Positions 13,071 through 21,499 of a stretch of DNA of 39,882 bases are shown here, piece after piece (position 1 is the first letter of the stretch; every line of letters begins with the position of its first letter). The notes under the pieces are model-generated. The model saw only the letters and a program-made list of their open reading frames with translations. It ran no database searches and was not told where the DNA came from. The stretch lies in assembly GCA_964570895.1 (NCBI GenBank), contig CAZMZD010000014.1:1-39882 (forward strand), given 5' to 3'. A program made the position numbers and the translations under genes. Origin of the DNA: RGIG1918 sp964570895. Lineage in GTDB: Bacteria > Cyanobacteriota > Vampirovibrionia > Gastranaerophilales > Gastranaerophilaceae.

Positions 13071-14924
13071 ATGATACAAGATATTACACCAATCCAAAAA
13101 GCAGCAATTGAAAAAGTTAATGCACAAGGCTTAAGAGTTTTAATCTGTGCAGGTACAGGTTGTGTTGCAAACGGTTCTATTGCAATCGTGGAAAAATTTA
13201 AAGAATACGGATTAACAGTTAATCCGCTTGGCGAAAAAGATAAAATGACCGCTGTTCCAACAGGTTGTCATGGTTTTTGTGAACAAGGGGTTCTTGTTGT
13301 AATTCCGGAGTTGCATGTAACTTATGTAAAAGTTAAATTAGCCGATGTTGATGAAATTGTGAATGAACATATAATTGGCGGGAAACCGGTCGAAAGGCTT
13401 TTATATGTTGACCCTGCAACAGGTGAGCATGTTCAAAAAAATGAAAATATTAAATTCTATAAAGAACAAACTCGTGTTTCTCTTGCAAATTGCGGTCACT
13501 TAAATCCGGAAGCAATCGAAGAAACAATTGCGCTAAACGGCTATGAAGCACTTCATCGAGTGCTTGAAGCAAATGACCCTCAAGCGGTTGTTGATACAGT
13601 TCAAAAATCAGGCTTAAGAGGCCGTGGCGGCGGTGGTTTTCCAACAGGGAACAAATGGCAGTTCACAAAAAATGCCGTGTCCCCAACAGGCAAAAAATAT
13701 GTTGTTTGTAATGGTGACGAAGGCGACCCAGGGGCGTTTATGGACAGGTCAATTATGGAAGGCGACCCACATAAACTTCTTGAAGGTATGGCAATTGCAG
13801 GTTTTGCAATTGGCGCTGATGAAGCATATATCTATGTTAGAGCTGAATATCCGATGGCAATTAAGAGGTTAAGAATTGCAATTGCTCAAGCTGAAGAAAT
13901 GCACTTCCTTGGCGAAAACATTATGAATACAGGCTTTAACTTCTCAATTCATATTAAAGAAGGCGCAGGCGCGTTTGTTTGCGGTGAAGAAACAGCGCTT
14001 ATTGCTTCGATTGAAGGCGAACGCGGTATGCCTCGCCCGAAACCGCCATTCCCTGCAAACAAAGGTTTGTTTGGAATGCCTACTTTAATTAACAACGTGG
14101 AAACTCTTGCAAACATTCCGCCAATCATTCTAAAAGGCGCTGATTGGTTTGCAAACCTTGGTTCTAAAACATCAAAAGGAACAAAAACCTTTGCTGTTAC
14201 AGGTGAAATCAATAACACAGGGCTTATTGAAATTCCTATGGGAACTACGCTCCGCAAAATTATTTATGAAATTGGTGGTGGAATTAGAAACGGCAAAAAA
14301 TTCAAAGCGGTTCAAATTGGCGGGCCTTCAGGCGGTTGCTTAACAGAAGAACACCTTGATTTGCCAATGGACTATGATTCTCTGACAGCAGCAGGCGCTA
14401 TGGTTGGTTCAGGCGGGCTTGTTGTTATGAATGAGGACACTTGCATTGTTGAAGTTGCAAGATTTTTCATGAATTTCACGCAAAATGAATCTTGCGGCAA
14501 ATGCACTCCTTGCCGCGAAGGTACAAAAAATATGCTAAAAATCTTGACTAAAATCACAAAAGGTCAAGCCACTCTTGAAGATTTAGATTTACTTGAAGAG
14601 CTTGCGTATGCGGTTAAAGATGGTTCACTTTGCGGGCTTGGTAAAACTGCTCCAAATCCTGTATTATCAACTCTTAAATATTTTAGAGATGAATATATTG
14701 AACACATCGTTAACAAAAGATGTCCTGCGGGAGTATGTACTGCACTTAAAACAATCGAAATTGACGAATCATCTTGTAAGGGTTGTTCAAAATGCGCTAG
14801 AACTTGTCCGGTTGGTGCAATTTCAGGCGAAATTAAAAATCCTTTCAAAATTGATCAAGAAAAATGTATTAAGTGTGGCGCATGTGTTTCATCTTGCCCA
14901 TTTAAAGCAATAAAAGTGAAATAG
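13071..14924 (+). CDS. hydB: [FeFe]-hydrogenase flavoprotein subunit, NuoF-like
   Basis: 617-residue NAD(H)- and FMN-binding subunit. An N-terminal thioredoxin-like [2Fe-2S] domain has C26, C31, C66 and C70. The NuoF domain has GLRGRGGGGFPTG (FMN/NADH site) and NGDEGDPGAFMDR. An SLBB-type region and the [4Fe-4S] motif ESCGKCTPCREG with a later CGLG follow. The C-terminus carries two ferredoxin-like [4Fe-4S] clusters (CKGCSKCARTCPVGA and CIKCGACVSSCPFKA). This matches HydB of Thermotoga-type bifurcating hydrogenases; the N-terminal domain is the equivalent of the separate HndB in Desulfovibrio. Bifurcation itself is inferred. GGAGAGG precedes the ATG. Confidence 0.96.
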   Translation: MIQDITPIQKAAIEKVNAQGLRVLICAGTGCVANGSIAIVEKFKEYGLTVNPLGEKDKMTAVPTGCHGFCEQGVLVVIPELHVTYVKVKLADVDEIVNEHIIGGKPVERLLYVDPATGEHVQKNENIKFYKEQTRVSLANCGHLNPEAIEETIALNGYEALHRVLEANDPQAVVDTVQKSGLRGRGGGGFPTGNKWQFTKNAVSPTGKKYVVCNGDEGDPGAFMDRSIMEGDPHKLLEGMAIAGFAIGADEAYIYVRAEYPMAIKRLRIAIAQAEEMHFLGENIMNTGFNFSIHIKEGAGAFVCGEETALIASIEGERGMPRPKPPFPANKGLFGMPTLINNVETLANIPPIILKGADWFANLGSKTSKGTKTFAVTGEINNTGLIEIPMGTTLRKIIYEIGGGIRNGKKFKAVQIGGPSGGCLTEEHLDLPMDYDSLTAAGAMVGSGGLVVMNEDTCIVEVARFFMNFTQNESCGKCTPCREGTKNMLKILTKITKGQATLEDLDLLEELAYAVKDGSLCGLGKTAPNPVLSTLKYFRDEYIEHIVNKRCPAGVCTALKTIEIDESSCKGCSKCARTCPVGAISGEIKNPFKIDQEKCIKCGACVSSCPFKAIKVK

Positions 14925-14939
14925 TAAAGGGAATTAGAA

Positions 14940-16712
14940 ATGGCAAAAACATTATTTATAAACGGAAAAGAAGTTCAGTTCGATAATGAACCAAACCTTC
15001 TTGAGGTTATCCGCAAAAACGGGTTTAACGTCCCAACATTTTGTTACCGTCCTGATTTGACTCAATTCGGTGCTTGCAGAATGTGTGTTGTTGAAGTTGT
15101 TTATCCAAACGGCAGAACAATTGTTAACTCTTCTTGCACAATGCCTCCGGAAGAAGGTATTAATGTGAAAACAAATTCAGAAAGAGTCCGCAAAATTAGA
15201 AAAACAGTTCTTGAATTATTGCTCGCAAATCACGATAGAGAATGTACAACTTGTGATAAATCAGGAAATTGCGAACTTCAAAAATATTCTGAAGAATATG
15301 GCGTTAGAAATATCAGATATGCACAGAAAAAACCTGAAAAATATGCACCTATCGACCATTCTAACCCATCTATCGTTCGTGACCCGAACAAATGTATTCT
15401 ATGCGGCGCGTGCGTTCGTGCTTGCAAAGAATATCAAGGGCACGCAGTTTTAGGCTTTGCAAACAGAGGCTCTAGAACAACAGTTGGCCCTGTTGCTGGG
15501 CGCGCTTTGGCTGATGTTGATTGCGTATATTGCGGGCAATGTAAGGCTGTTTGCCCAACAGGTGCGCTAACTTTAGTAAATGAAGTTGACAAAGTGTGGG
15601 ATGTAATTAATGATCCGACTAAAAAAGTGGTTGTTCAAGTTGCGCCTGCGGTTCGTGTTGCGCTTGGCGAAATGTTTGATATGAAAGCAGGCGAAAATGT
15701 GATAGGCAAAATCTATTCAGCAATGCGAAAAATAGGTTTTGACTTAGTTTTTGATACAAACTTCGCGGCAGATTTAACAATTATGGAAGAAGCAACAGAA
15801 TTTATTGAAAGAGTGACAAAAGGAGAAAATTTGCCGCTATTCACTTCTTGTTGCCAAGCTTGGGTGAGATATGTTGAAACTCAACACCCTGATATGCTCA
15901 ATCATCTTTCTTCTTGCAAATCTCCGCAATCAATGTTATCTTCGCTTGTGAAATATATTCTTCCAAAAACAAAAGAAGGTTACACAAAAGAAAACACGGT
16001 TGTTGTTTCCATTATGCCTTGCACAGCGAAAAAAGCGGAAATTAAACGTAAGCAATTAGTGAAAGATGGCCAATTCGACACTGATTTTGTGCTCACAACT
16101 CAAGAATTTGCACAAATGATAAAATCGGCAGGTATCGATTTAAAAACAATTGAAGCCGAAGAAGCAGATTCGCCATTTGGTGCATACACCGGCGCTGCAA
16201 CAATCTTTGGTGCGTCAGGCGGTGTTGCAGAAGCTGCTGCGAGAACTGCTTACTATTTAATTACAGGCGAAAATATCGCTCATGACGACATTGTTGAATT
16301 AAGAGGTGTTGATAAAAACGCATACAACAAAGATGTTGTTTTAGATATTAAAGGCACAAAAGTTAAAATTAAAGTTGTTTCAACCCTTGTTGAAGCAGAA
16401 AAAGCAATTCAAGCAATTAAAGCAGGAACTGCTGACTTCCAACTTCTTGAAGTTATGGCATGCCCTGGGGGTTGCGTGAATGGTGGCGGTCAGCCAACAA
16501 GCTGTAACACTCCTGAACTTCGCGCAAAAAGAGCAGAAGGGCTATATATGGAAGATAAATGTGACACTGAATTTAGAAAATCCCATGAAAACAAAGATAT
16601 TATCAAATTGTATGATGAGTATTTAGAAAAACCAAATTCACACTTGGCACATGAACTTTTACACACAACTTATGCAGATGAATTTACGGGAAGTTATAAA
16701 GACTTGTCTTAA
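14940..16712 (+). CDS. hydA: [FeFe]-hydrogenase catalytic subunit
   Basis: 590 residues; produces or oxidises H2 at the H-cluster. Cofactor domains in order: [2Fe-2S] with C35, C46, C49 and C66; the His-Cys [4Fe-4S] with H98, C102, C105 and C111; two [4Fe-4S] with C152/155/158/162 and C195/198/201/205. The H-cluster domain has C304 (proton-transfer Cys) and C305 in FTSCCQAWV, C361 in SIMPCTAKKAE, and C508/C512 in MACPGGCVNGGGQP. These equal Clostridium pasteurianum CpI C299, C300, C355, C499 and C503. The usual Pro after TSCC is Gln here. Maturases HydEFG are not in this window. Last gene of the operon, followed by a terminator. Confidence 0.97.
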   Translation: MAKTLFINGKEVQFDNEPNLLEVIRKNGFNVPTFCYRPDLTQFGACRMCVVEVVYPNGRTIVNSSCTMPPEEGINVKTNSERVRKIRKTVLELLLANHDRECTTCDKSGNCELQKYSEEYGVRNIRYAQKKPEKYAPIDHSNPSIVRDPNKCILCGACVRACKEYQGHAVLGFANRGSRTTVGPVAGRALADVDCVYCGQCKAVCPTGALTLVNEVDKVWDVINDPTKKVVVQVAPAVRVALGEMFDMKAGENVIGKIYSAMRKIGFDLVFDTNFAADLTIMEEATEFIERVTKGENLPLFTSCCQAWVRYVETQHPDMLNHLSSCKSPQSMLSSLVKYILPKTKEGYTKENTVVVSIMPCTAKKAEIKRKQLVKDGQFDTDFVLTTQEFAQMIKSAGIDLKTIEAEEADSPFGAYTGAATIFGASGGVAEAAARTAYYLITGENIAHDDIVELRGVDKNAYNKDVVLDIKGTKVKIKVVSTLVEAEKAIQAIKAGTADFQLLEVMACPGGCVNGGGQPTSCNTPELRAKRAEGLYMEDKCDTEFRKSHENKDIIKLYDEYLEKPNSHLAHELLHTTYADEFTGSYKDLS

Positions 16713-16730
16713 TTCAAAAGTATAGATATA

Positions 16731-16770
16731 AAAATGGGGGCACAATTTAGTTTGCGCCCTCATTTTTTAT
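16731..16770 (+). terminator. Intrinsic terminator after hydA, probably bidirectional
   Basis: AAAATGGGGGC (16731-16741) pairs with GCCCTCATTTT (16756-16766), one G-T wobble included, around a 14-base loop, and a T-rich run follows. On the minus strand the A-run becomes a T-run, so it can also end the UPF0210 operon, whose stop codon is at 16780. Confidence 0.8.
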
Positions 16771-16779
16771 TTTAAAAAA

Positions 16780-18147
16780 TTAATTGTTTAAGCTGTGAAT
16801 TGGAGCAGGAACTCTTCCGCTTCTTTCGATAAACACATCTGAGTTCAAAGTGTGCACAGGCATAATTGGGCATTCGCCGAGCAGCCCGCCAAACACTGCA
16901 ACATCGCCAACTTTTTTGTTAGGCACAGGAATAATTCTTACGGCAGTTGTTTTTTTGTTTATCATGCCGATTGCCATTTCATCTGCGATAATTGCCGAAA
17001 TTGTTTTTGCGCTTGTATCCCCAGGGATTGCAATCATATCAAGCCCAACAGAGCAAACGCTTGTCATTGCTTCAAGTTTATCAATTGTGAGCGCGCCTGT
17101 TTTTGCAGCTTGTATCATTTGATTGTCTTCTGAAACAGGAATAAACGCGCCGGATAATCCGCCAACATAGCTTGAAGCCATAACCCCGCCTTTTTTAACG
17201 GCATCGTTAAGCATTGCAAGAGCGCAAGTTGTGCCATGTGCGCCGGCTTGTTCCAACCCCATTGCTTGGAAAATTTCAGCAACGCTGTCGCCTACTTCAG
17301 GAGTTGGCGCAAGAGAAAGGTCTATCACGCCGAACGGGATATCAAGCCTCTTTGCAAGCTCTCTGCCAATTAATTCGCCCGTTGTTGTGATTTTGAAAGC
17401 TGTTTTTTTAATTACATTTGCAACTTCGCCAAGGTCTGCTGTTTTTGGCAAATCTTTAATTGCTGCGCAAACCACCCCTGGGCCTGAAACGCCGATGTTT
17501 AGCGCGCATTCAGGTTCGTTCACCCCGCAGTATGCGCCTGCCATAAACGGGTTATCTGTGACAGAATTGCAAAAGCATACGAGTTTTGCTGCGCCAAGCC
17601 CATCTGCGTTTGCTGTCAAATTGGCGGTTTCTTTAATTATTTCGCCCATTTTTAAAACGCCGAGCATATTAATTCCTGCTTTTGATGTTGCGAGGTTCAC
17701 AGAAGAGCACACTCTTTTTGTTGTCGCAAGTGCTTCAGGAATGCACTCTAAAAAGGCTCTATCTCCAACAGTGCAACCTTTTTCAACCAGCGCTGAAAAC
17801 CCGCCGATAAAATCGACTTTAACATCTTCTGCCACTTTATCTAAAGTTTGTGCTAAATAAACATAATTTTTTTCTTTGCAGCTTTCGCCAACAAGAGAAA
17901 TTGGGGTGACTGCAATTCTTTTATTTACAATCGGAATTGAAAATTCATCTTCTAATTCATCTGCAAATTTTGATAAATTTTTAGAATAATTTAAAACTTT
18001 GTTGTAAATTTTATCGGCGCAAACTTTGTAATCAGGGTCCGCGCAATCTCTCAAGCTTAAAGCAAGAGTAACTGTTCTGATATCAAGATGGTGAGTTTTA
18101 ATCATCTCGATAGTTTCTATTACATTTTTAGTGTTAAAAATTGCCAT
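16780..18147 (-). CDS. UPF0210/DUF711 family protein
   Basis: 455 residues, full length for the family. A Streptococcus pneumoniae homologue has a fold related to glycyl-radical enzymes, but no activity is assigned. Family features: N-terminal HLDIRTVTLALSLRDCAD, a Gly-rich middle with NPFMAGAYCGVNEPECALNIGVSGPGVV, DLSLAPTPEVGDSVAEIFQAMGLE, and SVGLDMIAIPGDTSAKTISAIIADEMAIG near the C-terminus. It pairs with an ACT-domain protein directly upstream, a pairing widely conserved in Firmicutes, which suggests the two work together. AAGGATAT precedes the ATG. Last gene of the minus-strand deoC operon. Confidence 0.93.
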   Translation of the reverse strand: MAIFNTKNVIETIEMIKTHHLDIRTVTLALSLRDCADPDYKVCADKIYNKVLNYSKNLSKFADELEDEFSIPIVNKRIAVTPISLVGESCKEKNYVYLAQTLDKVAEDVKVDFIGGFSALVEKGCTVGDRAFLECIPEALATTKRVCSSVNLATSKAGINMLGVLKMGEIIKETANLTANADGLGAAKLVCFCNSVTDNPFMAGAYCGVNEPECALNIGVSGPGVVCAAIKDLPKTADLGEVANVIKKTAFKITTTGELIGRELAKRLDIPFGVIDLSLAPTPEVGDSVAEIFQAMGLEQAGAHGTTCALAMLNDAVKKGGVMASSYVGGLSGAFIPVSEDNQMIQAAKTGALTIDKLEAMTSVCSVGLDMIAIPGDTSAKTISAIIADEMAIGMINKKTTAVRIIPVPNKKVGDVAVFGGLLGECPIMPVHTLNSDVFIERSGRVPAPIHSLNN

Positions 18148-18156
18148 TTTATATCC

Positions 18157-18441
18157 TTAAATTGTGTGCATTTTGTCAAAAATTTCTTTTCTTTGAACCC
18201 AAATTTCCATCTCAAGCGAAGTTGCTGCTTCGCTTAAAATTTCTTTGATTTCTTTAAAAGATTTTTTGCTTTTTGAAATGTCGCACAACATCATCATAAT
18301 AAAATGACCCTGCATAATTGACTGTCTAATGTCTTCAATATTTGCTTCGCAATCGGCTAAAACGTTTGTTATTTTTGCAACAATACCGATTTTATCTGCA
18401 CCTGTGATTGTAATAATAATTTTTTGAGCTGTTTTTTCCAT
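18157..18441 (-). CDS. ACT-domain protein, UPF0237 type
   Basis: 94 residues forming a single ACT domain (IIITITGADKIGIVAKITNVLAD, ending in MEIWVQRKEIF). ACT domains bind small ligands, often amino acids, and this family is the regular neighbour of UPF0210, which it may regulate. Its ATG overlaps the stop of the preceding 61-codon gene (TAATG), so translation is probably coupled; nine bases separate it from UPF0210. Confidence 0.92.
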   Translation of the reverse strand: MEKTAQKIIITITGADKIGIVAKITNVLADCEANIEDIRQSIMQGHFIMMMLCDISKSKKSFKEIKEILSEAATSLEMEIWVQRKEIFDKMHTI

Positions 18442-18626
18442 TATTTCACGTCACCTTTAATTACAATTAAATTATTCATTATTTTCATTGCAACGGTCGG
18501 CAAAATAACATCATTTAAACCGCCTGAAATGCTTAAAATTTTTCCTGCTTTAAGTACCACTTCTTCGCCTTTGTATGTGAATGTGTAGTCTGTGTCCCTG
18601 TCCGAACGAATTGTGATTTTGTCCAT
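18441..18626 (-). CDS. Small hypothetical protein in the deoC/UPF0210 operon
   Basis: 61 residues, probably a compact beta-fold: alternating hydrophobic and charged residues (ITIRSDRDTDYTFTYKGEEVV) and a Gly-rich turn (ISGGLNDV). Not recognised. AAAGGA precedes the ATG, the deoC stop is three bases upstream, and its own stop overlaps the ACT gene's start. The tight packing and ribosome site make a real gene likely. Confidence 0.75.
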   Translation of the reverse strand: MDKITIRSDRDTDYTFTYKGEEVVLKAGKILSISGGLNDVILPTVAMKIMNNLIVIKGDVK

Positions 18627-18629
18627 TAT

Positions 18630-19286
18630 TTATCCTTTCATTATTTCAATACCGCTTGATGTGCCGAGCCTAGTTGCACCTGCTTCAATAAGAGCAAGCG
18701 CTTGAGAATATGTTTTTATTCCGCCGGAGGCTTTAACGCCCATATTATACGGTTTTACAACTTCATACATAATTTTTACATCTTCAACCGTTGCGCCAAC
18801 TCCACCTTTAACAAAACCTGTTGAAGTTTTAACAAAGTTTGCGCCGGCATTTGCTGCAAGCTTAGACGCTGTTTTAATTTCATCTTTTGTTAGTAAATCT
18901 GTTTCAAGAATAACTTTTAAATTATTCCCTCCGCAAATTTCTTTGGTTTTTTTAATTTCTAATTCAACTTGTGCCCAATTTTTGTTTTTAAGTTCGGAAA
19001 TGTTAACAACCGTATCTATCTCTTCTGCTCCTTCAGACAGTGCGAGCTCTGTTTGCTTTAGAATTACGGGCAGTGTGTTTGAAGCCAAAGGAAAATTCAC
19101 AACCGTCACCAATGTCGGTTTAAATTCGCCATTCATAATAATATTTTTTGCAAATTTTATATATGAAGGGTTTATGCAAACCCCAAAAAACCTGTTTTCT
19201 TGCGCTTCTTTAATTAGATTTTCAATTTTTTCATTTGTTGCACTTGGTGCGAGCAAAGTGTGTTCTATATATTCATTAATTTTCAT
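18630..19286 (-). CDS. deoC: Deoxyribose-phosphate aldolase
   Basis: Splits 2-deoxyribose-5-phosphate into glyceraldehyde-3-phosphate and acetaldehyde in deoxynucleoside catabolism. 218 residues, a TIM barrel of normal length. The Schiff-base lysine is K153 (FVKTSTGF), with D91 (EEIDTVVNIS) and K185 (GVKASGGIK) completing the site. The phosphate-site GTSSG is near the C-terminus. First gene of a four-gene minus-strand operon (deoC, 61-aa, ACT, UPF0210). There is no Shine-Dalgarno; an extended -10 box ends seven bases before the ATG. Confidence 0.96.
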   Translation of the reverse strand: MKINEYIEHTLLAPSATNEKIENLIKEAQENRFFGVCINPSYIKFAKNIIMNGEFKPTLVTVVNFPLASNTLPVILKQTELALSEGAEEIDTVVNISELKNKNWAQVELEIKKTKEICGGNNLKVILETDLLTKDEIKTASKLAANAGANFVKTSTGFVKGGVGATVEDVKIMYEVVKPYNMGVKASGGIKTYSQALALIEAGATRLGTSSGIEIMKG

Positions 19287-19293
19287 AAGTGAA

Positions 19294-19302
19294 ATTATAA
19301 CA
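19294..19302 (-). promoter_or_regulatory. Extended -10 promoter of deoC, leaderless-type spacing
   Basis: Reading the minus strand, TGTTATAAT fits the extended -10 form TGnTATAAT (TATAAT at 19294-19299). Seven bases separate it from the deoC ATG, so transcription would start at or next to the start codon. No convincing -35 is present, as expected for an extended -10 promoter. Confidence 0.55.
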
Positions 19303-19343
19303 AATATTTTAAAAAAATGCGATGTTTTTATAGTTATATTTAT

Positions 19344-19372
19344 TTGAACATAAGTTATTTTTGTGCTATTTT
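19344..19372 (+). promoter_or_regulatory. Probable pheS promoter
   Basis: TTGAAC (19344-19349) and TATTTT (19367-19372) are separated by 17 bases. They lie between the divergent deoC promoter and the pheS ribosome site AGGAAAGGTGG (19380-19390). Confidence 0.45.
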
Positions 19373-19396
19373 TTATCCGTAGGAAAGGTGGAAAAA

Positions 19397-20431
19397 ATGG
19401 AAGCCAAAATTATTGAAATTAAAAACAAAGCATTAAGCGAACTAGAAAACATAAACAACTTAAAAGAACTTGAAGAGTTTAAAAACGCTTATCTTTCCCG
19501 TTCTTCAGAGCTTACAAACCTTAAAAAAGGCATGAAAGATGTATCTCCTGAAGACAGACCAAAAATCGGTTCATTGTTGAATGAAGTTTCTCGTGAACTT
19601 GAAAACTTGGCTTTTCAAAAATATGAATTATTTTATGCGAAAGAATTAAATGAAAAACTTAATGCGGAAATAATTGACGTGACTTTGCCTTCAACATACA
19701 TCCCAAGAGGAAAAGTTCACCCGCTCACTCAAACAGTTAACGAAATTGTTGAAATTTTTGAACATTTAGGTTTTTCAATCACAGAAGCAAAAAATTCACC
19801 GGAAGTTGAAGTTGAAAAATATAATTTTGATTTGTTGAACTTCCCACCGGAACACCCTGCAAAAGATATGCAAGACACTTTCTACACTGAAGTTGGCAAA
19901 AACGTTGTGCTTAGAAGCCAAACTTCTAATGCTCAAGTGCGCACAATGGAGCACACAAACCCGCCAATTAAAGTTATCTCCCCTGGGCGTGTTTACCGTT
20001 CTGAAAATGTTAGCGCAAGAAAAAATGATTTGTTCCACCAGATCGAAGGTTTGTATGTGGATAAAGGCGTAAAATTCTCGCACTTGAAAGGTGTTTTAAA
20101 CGAATTTATCAGACTATATTTTGGCGCAAGCCGTCCTATCAGGTTTAGAAGCAGCTATTTCCCATTCACAGAGCCATCTGTTGAAATTGATGTTCAATGT
20201 ATTATGTGCGGCGGAAAAGGCTGCCCAACATGCTCTGGCACAGGTTGGTTAGAAGTTTTGGGCGCAGGCATGGTTGACCCTAACGTTTTAAGAGATGTGA
20301 ATATCGACCCTGATGTATATTCAGGTTTTGCATTCGGCATGGGCGTTGAAAGGCTCACAATGCTTAAATATGCAATTGATGACATCAGATTATTCTTTAA
20401 TAATGATGTAAGATTTTTAAAACAATTCTAA
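19397..20431 (+). CDS. pheS: Phenylalanine--tRNA ligase alpha subunit
   Basis: Catalytic subunit of the alpha2-beta2 class II synthetase charging tRNA-Phe. 344 residues from the ATG at 19397, preceded by AGGAAAGGTGG; an in-frame GTG at 19361 is unlikely. An N-terminal coiled coil (about 1-85) binds tRNA. Class II motif 2 (GRVYRSENVSARKNDLFHQIEGLYVD) and motif 3 (GFAFGMGVERLTMLKY) are intact. An insertion CIMCGGKGCPTCSGTGW has four Cys, seen in some bacterial PheS and possibly Zn-binding. pheT is not adjacent. The gene ends five bases from the convergent rnpB. Confidence 0.97.
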   Translation: MEAKIIEIKNKALSELENINNLKELEEFKNAYLSRSSELTNLKKGMKDVSPEDRPKIGSLLNEVSRELENLAFQKYELFYAKELNEKLNAEIIDVTLPSTYIPRGKVHPLTQTVNEIVEIFEHLGFSITEAKNSPEVEVEKYNFDLLNFPPEHPAKDMQDTFYTEVGKNVVLRSQTSNAQVRTMEHTNPPIKVISPGRVYRSENVSARKNDLFHQIEGLYVDKGVKFSHLKGVLNEFIRLYFGASRPIRFRSSYFPFTEPSVEIDVQCIMCGGKGCPTCSGTGWLEVLGAGMVDPNVLRDVNIDPDVYSGFAFGMGVERLTMLKYAIDDIRLFFNNDVRFLKQF

Positions 20432-20435
20432 AAAA

Positions 20436-20903
20436 GAAAGCAGGTAGTAAGCCGAGTTCTGTTTTAAATAATCATCTGTCTGGGATATAGTTTGCACTAT
20501 AACACTAGCGTTTTGTCGTGCACTCTTTTTCAAGACGAGCGAGCAACTCTTTTACACATTTAAACTTGCATTCGTCCGGGGTTTACCTAGCCTAATCCCT
20601 CTCGAGATTAGCTGGTGAGCTCTTACCTCACCGTTGCACAATCGCTGGGTTCAGTTGATTTCCGCCTGTGGGTATTTCGCTTGTTTTCGCTTTTGCTTGC
20701 GCAGCCGCTCAAAAGCTCAATTATCCTACGGCGGTCTTCTAAGGTTCCAGCTCGCCTTTCATCAAGGCTCGCTTGGGAACACAGCATTTTTCTTTTCTGT
20801 GGCACTTTCCTCACGTTCACACGCACTTGACTTTCTCAAGCGGACTGCTCTTGAATGCTCGGACTTTCCTCACGATTTCTCGCGCGATTATTCGCCTGCT
20901 TTC
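20436..20903 (-). ncRNA. rnpB: RNase P RNA (class A)
   Basis: RNA subunit of the ribozyme that trims tRNA 5' leaders. On the minus strand the 5' part has the universal GAGGAAAGTCCGAGC block (about 20853-20880), and the 3' part has GGTAAACCCCGGACGAATGC and then CTCGGCTTACTACCTGC. The ends pair as helix P1: GAAAGCAGG (20895-20903) with CCTGCTTTC (20436-20444). TATAAT at 20912-20917 (minus strand) fits a start near 20905. At about 468 nt it is long for the class; the extra length appears to lie in AT/GC-mixed hairpins in the middle (about 20670-20800). Several open frames across it on the plus strand are chance. Confidence 0.95.
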
Positions 20904-20946
20904 TTAAAATTATTATAGCTCAAATATGAAATTTGTATTTTAAATT

Positions 20947-21495
20947 GTAGGTTGTTTTGCAAACACGTGGGTTGGGCAAGTATGCCCAACGGCTTATATA
21001 TAACCCGTCATCCTGAAAGCGTAGAAAATAAGGTGAAGCCGTAATTTTCAAGCTGTTCAGGATCTTACCAATTAATGCAACATAGCGTTTATTTTTGCTC
21101 TTTCATTTTTGCTAAAGCACCACCTTGCCTCTAATGCTCACGTGTTCGCAAAGAGTCAAGGAGTTCTCTCTTTTTCACTTCAAACGCCGTAAGGGAAAGT
21201 AAGAACCCCTTAGTTCTTACGCGAGCTTGCGAGTGTTAGAAATAAGGTGATACCTTCGGTAAAAACGAAACAAAAAGAAAGAAACATGGGCTCTTGCTTA
21301 GTTCCTGCCATTTTTCAAATTTTTATCTCAGAAATCGCAGTCGAGCTTTTGCGAAAAGCTATTTAACAAAAATATGCTTTACAAAATACAACCAAAGCTG
21401 TGACCGCAAAACCTCTCCGCTTTTTCTGTTTAGTGATAAAAATTTTGAAAAATTAGATTTATGTTTTGTGTCGTTGGGTTGAAAGCCCAACCTAC
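20947..21495. repeat. Structured dispersed repeat element, copy 2
   Basis: It fills the gap between rnpB and the TIGR02757 gene. The left end has GTAGGTTG (20947) and a hairpin with GTTGGGC/GCCCAAC arms (20971-20990). The right end has GTTGGG-TTGAAA-GCCCAAC then CTAC (21473-21495). ATCCTGAA at 21010-21017 pairs with TTCAGGAT at 21056-21063, the counterpart of ATGCTGAA/TTCAGCAT in copy 1. The core 21201-21373 is nearly identical to 4306-4478. Outside the core the two copies differ in length and sequence but keep the same order of landmarks, e.g. CAACATAGCGTTTAT. No transposase. Confidence 0.8.
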
Positions 21496-21499
21496 ATTT

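Noticed and set aside
17231..17860. 209-codon open frame on the plus strand
   Set aside because: It lies wholly antisense to UPF0210, whose family match is clear; Pro/Ser/Ala-rich shadow without a start signal.
20615..20918. Several open frames across the region after pheS
   Set aside because: They run over rnpB, whose conserved blocks and P1 pairing are clear on the other strand.
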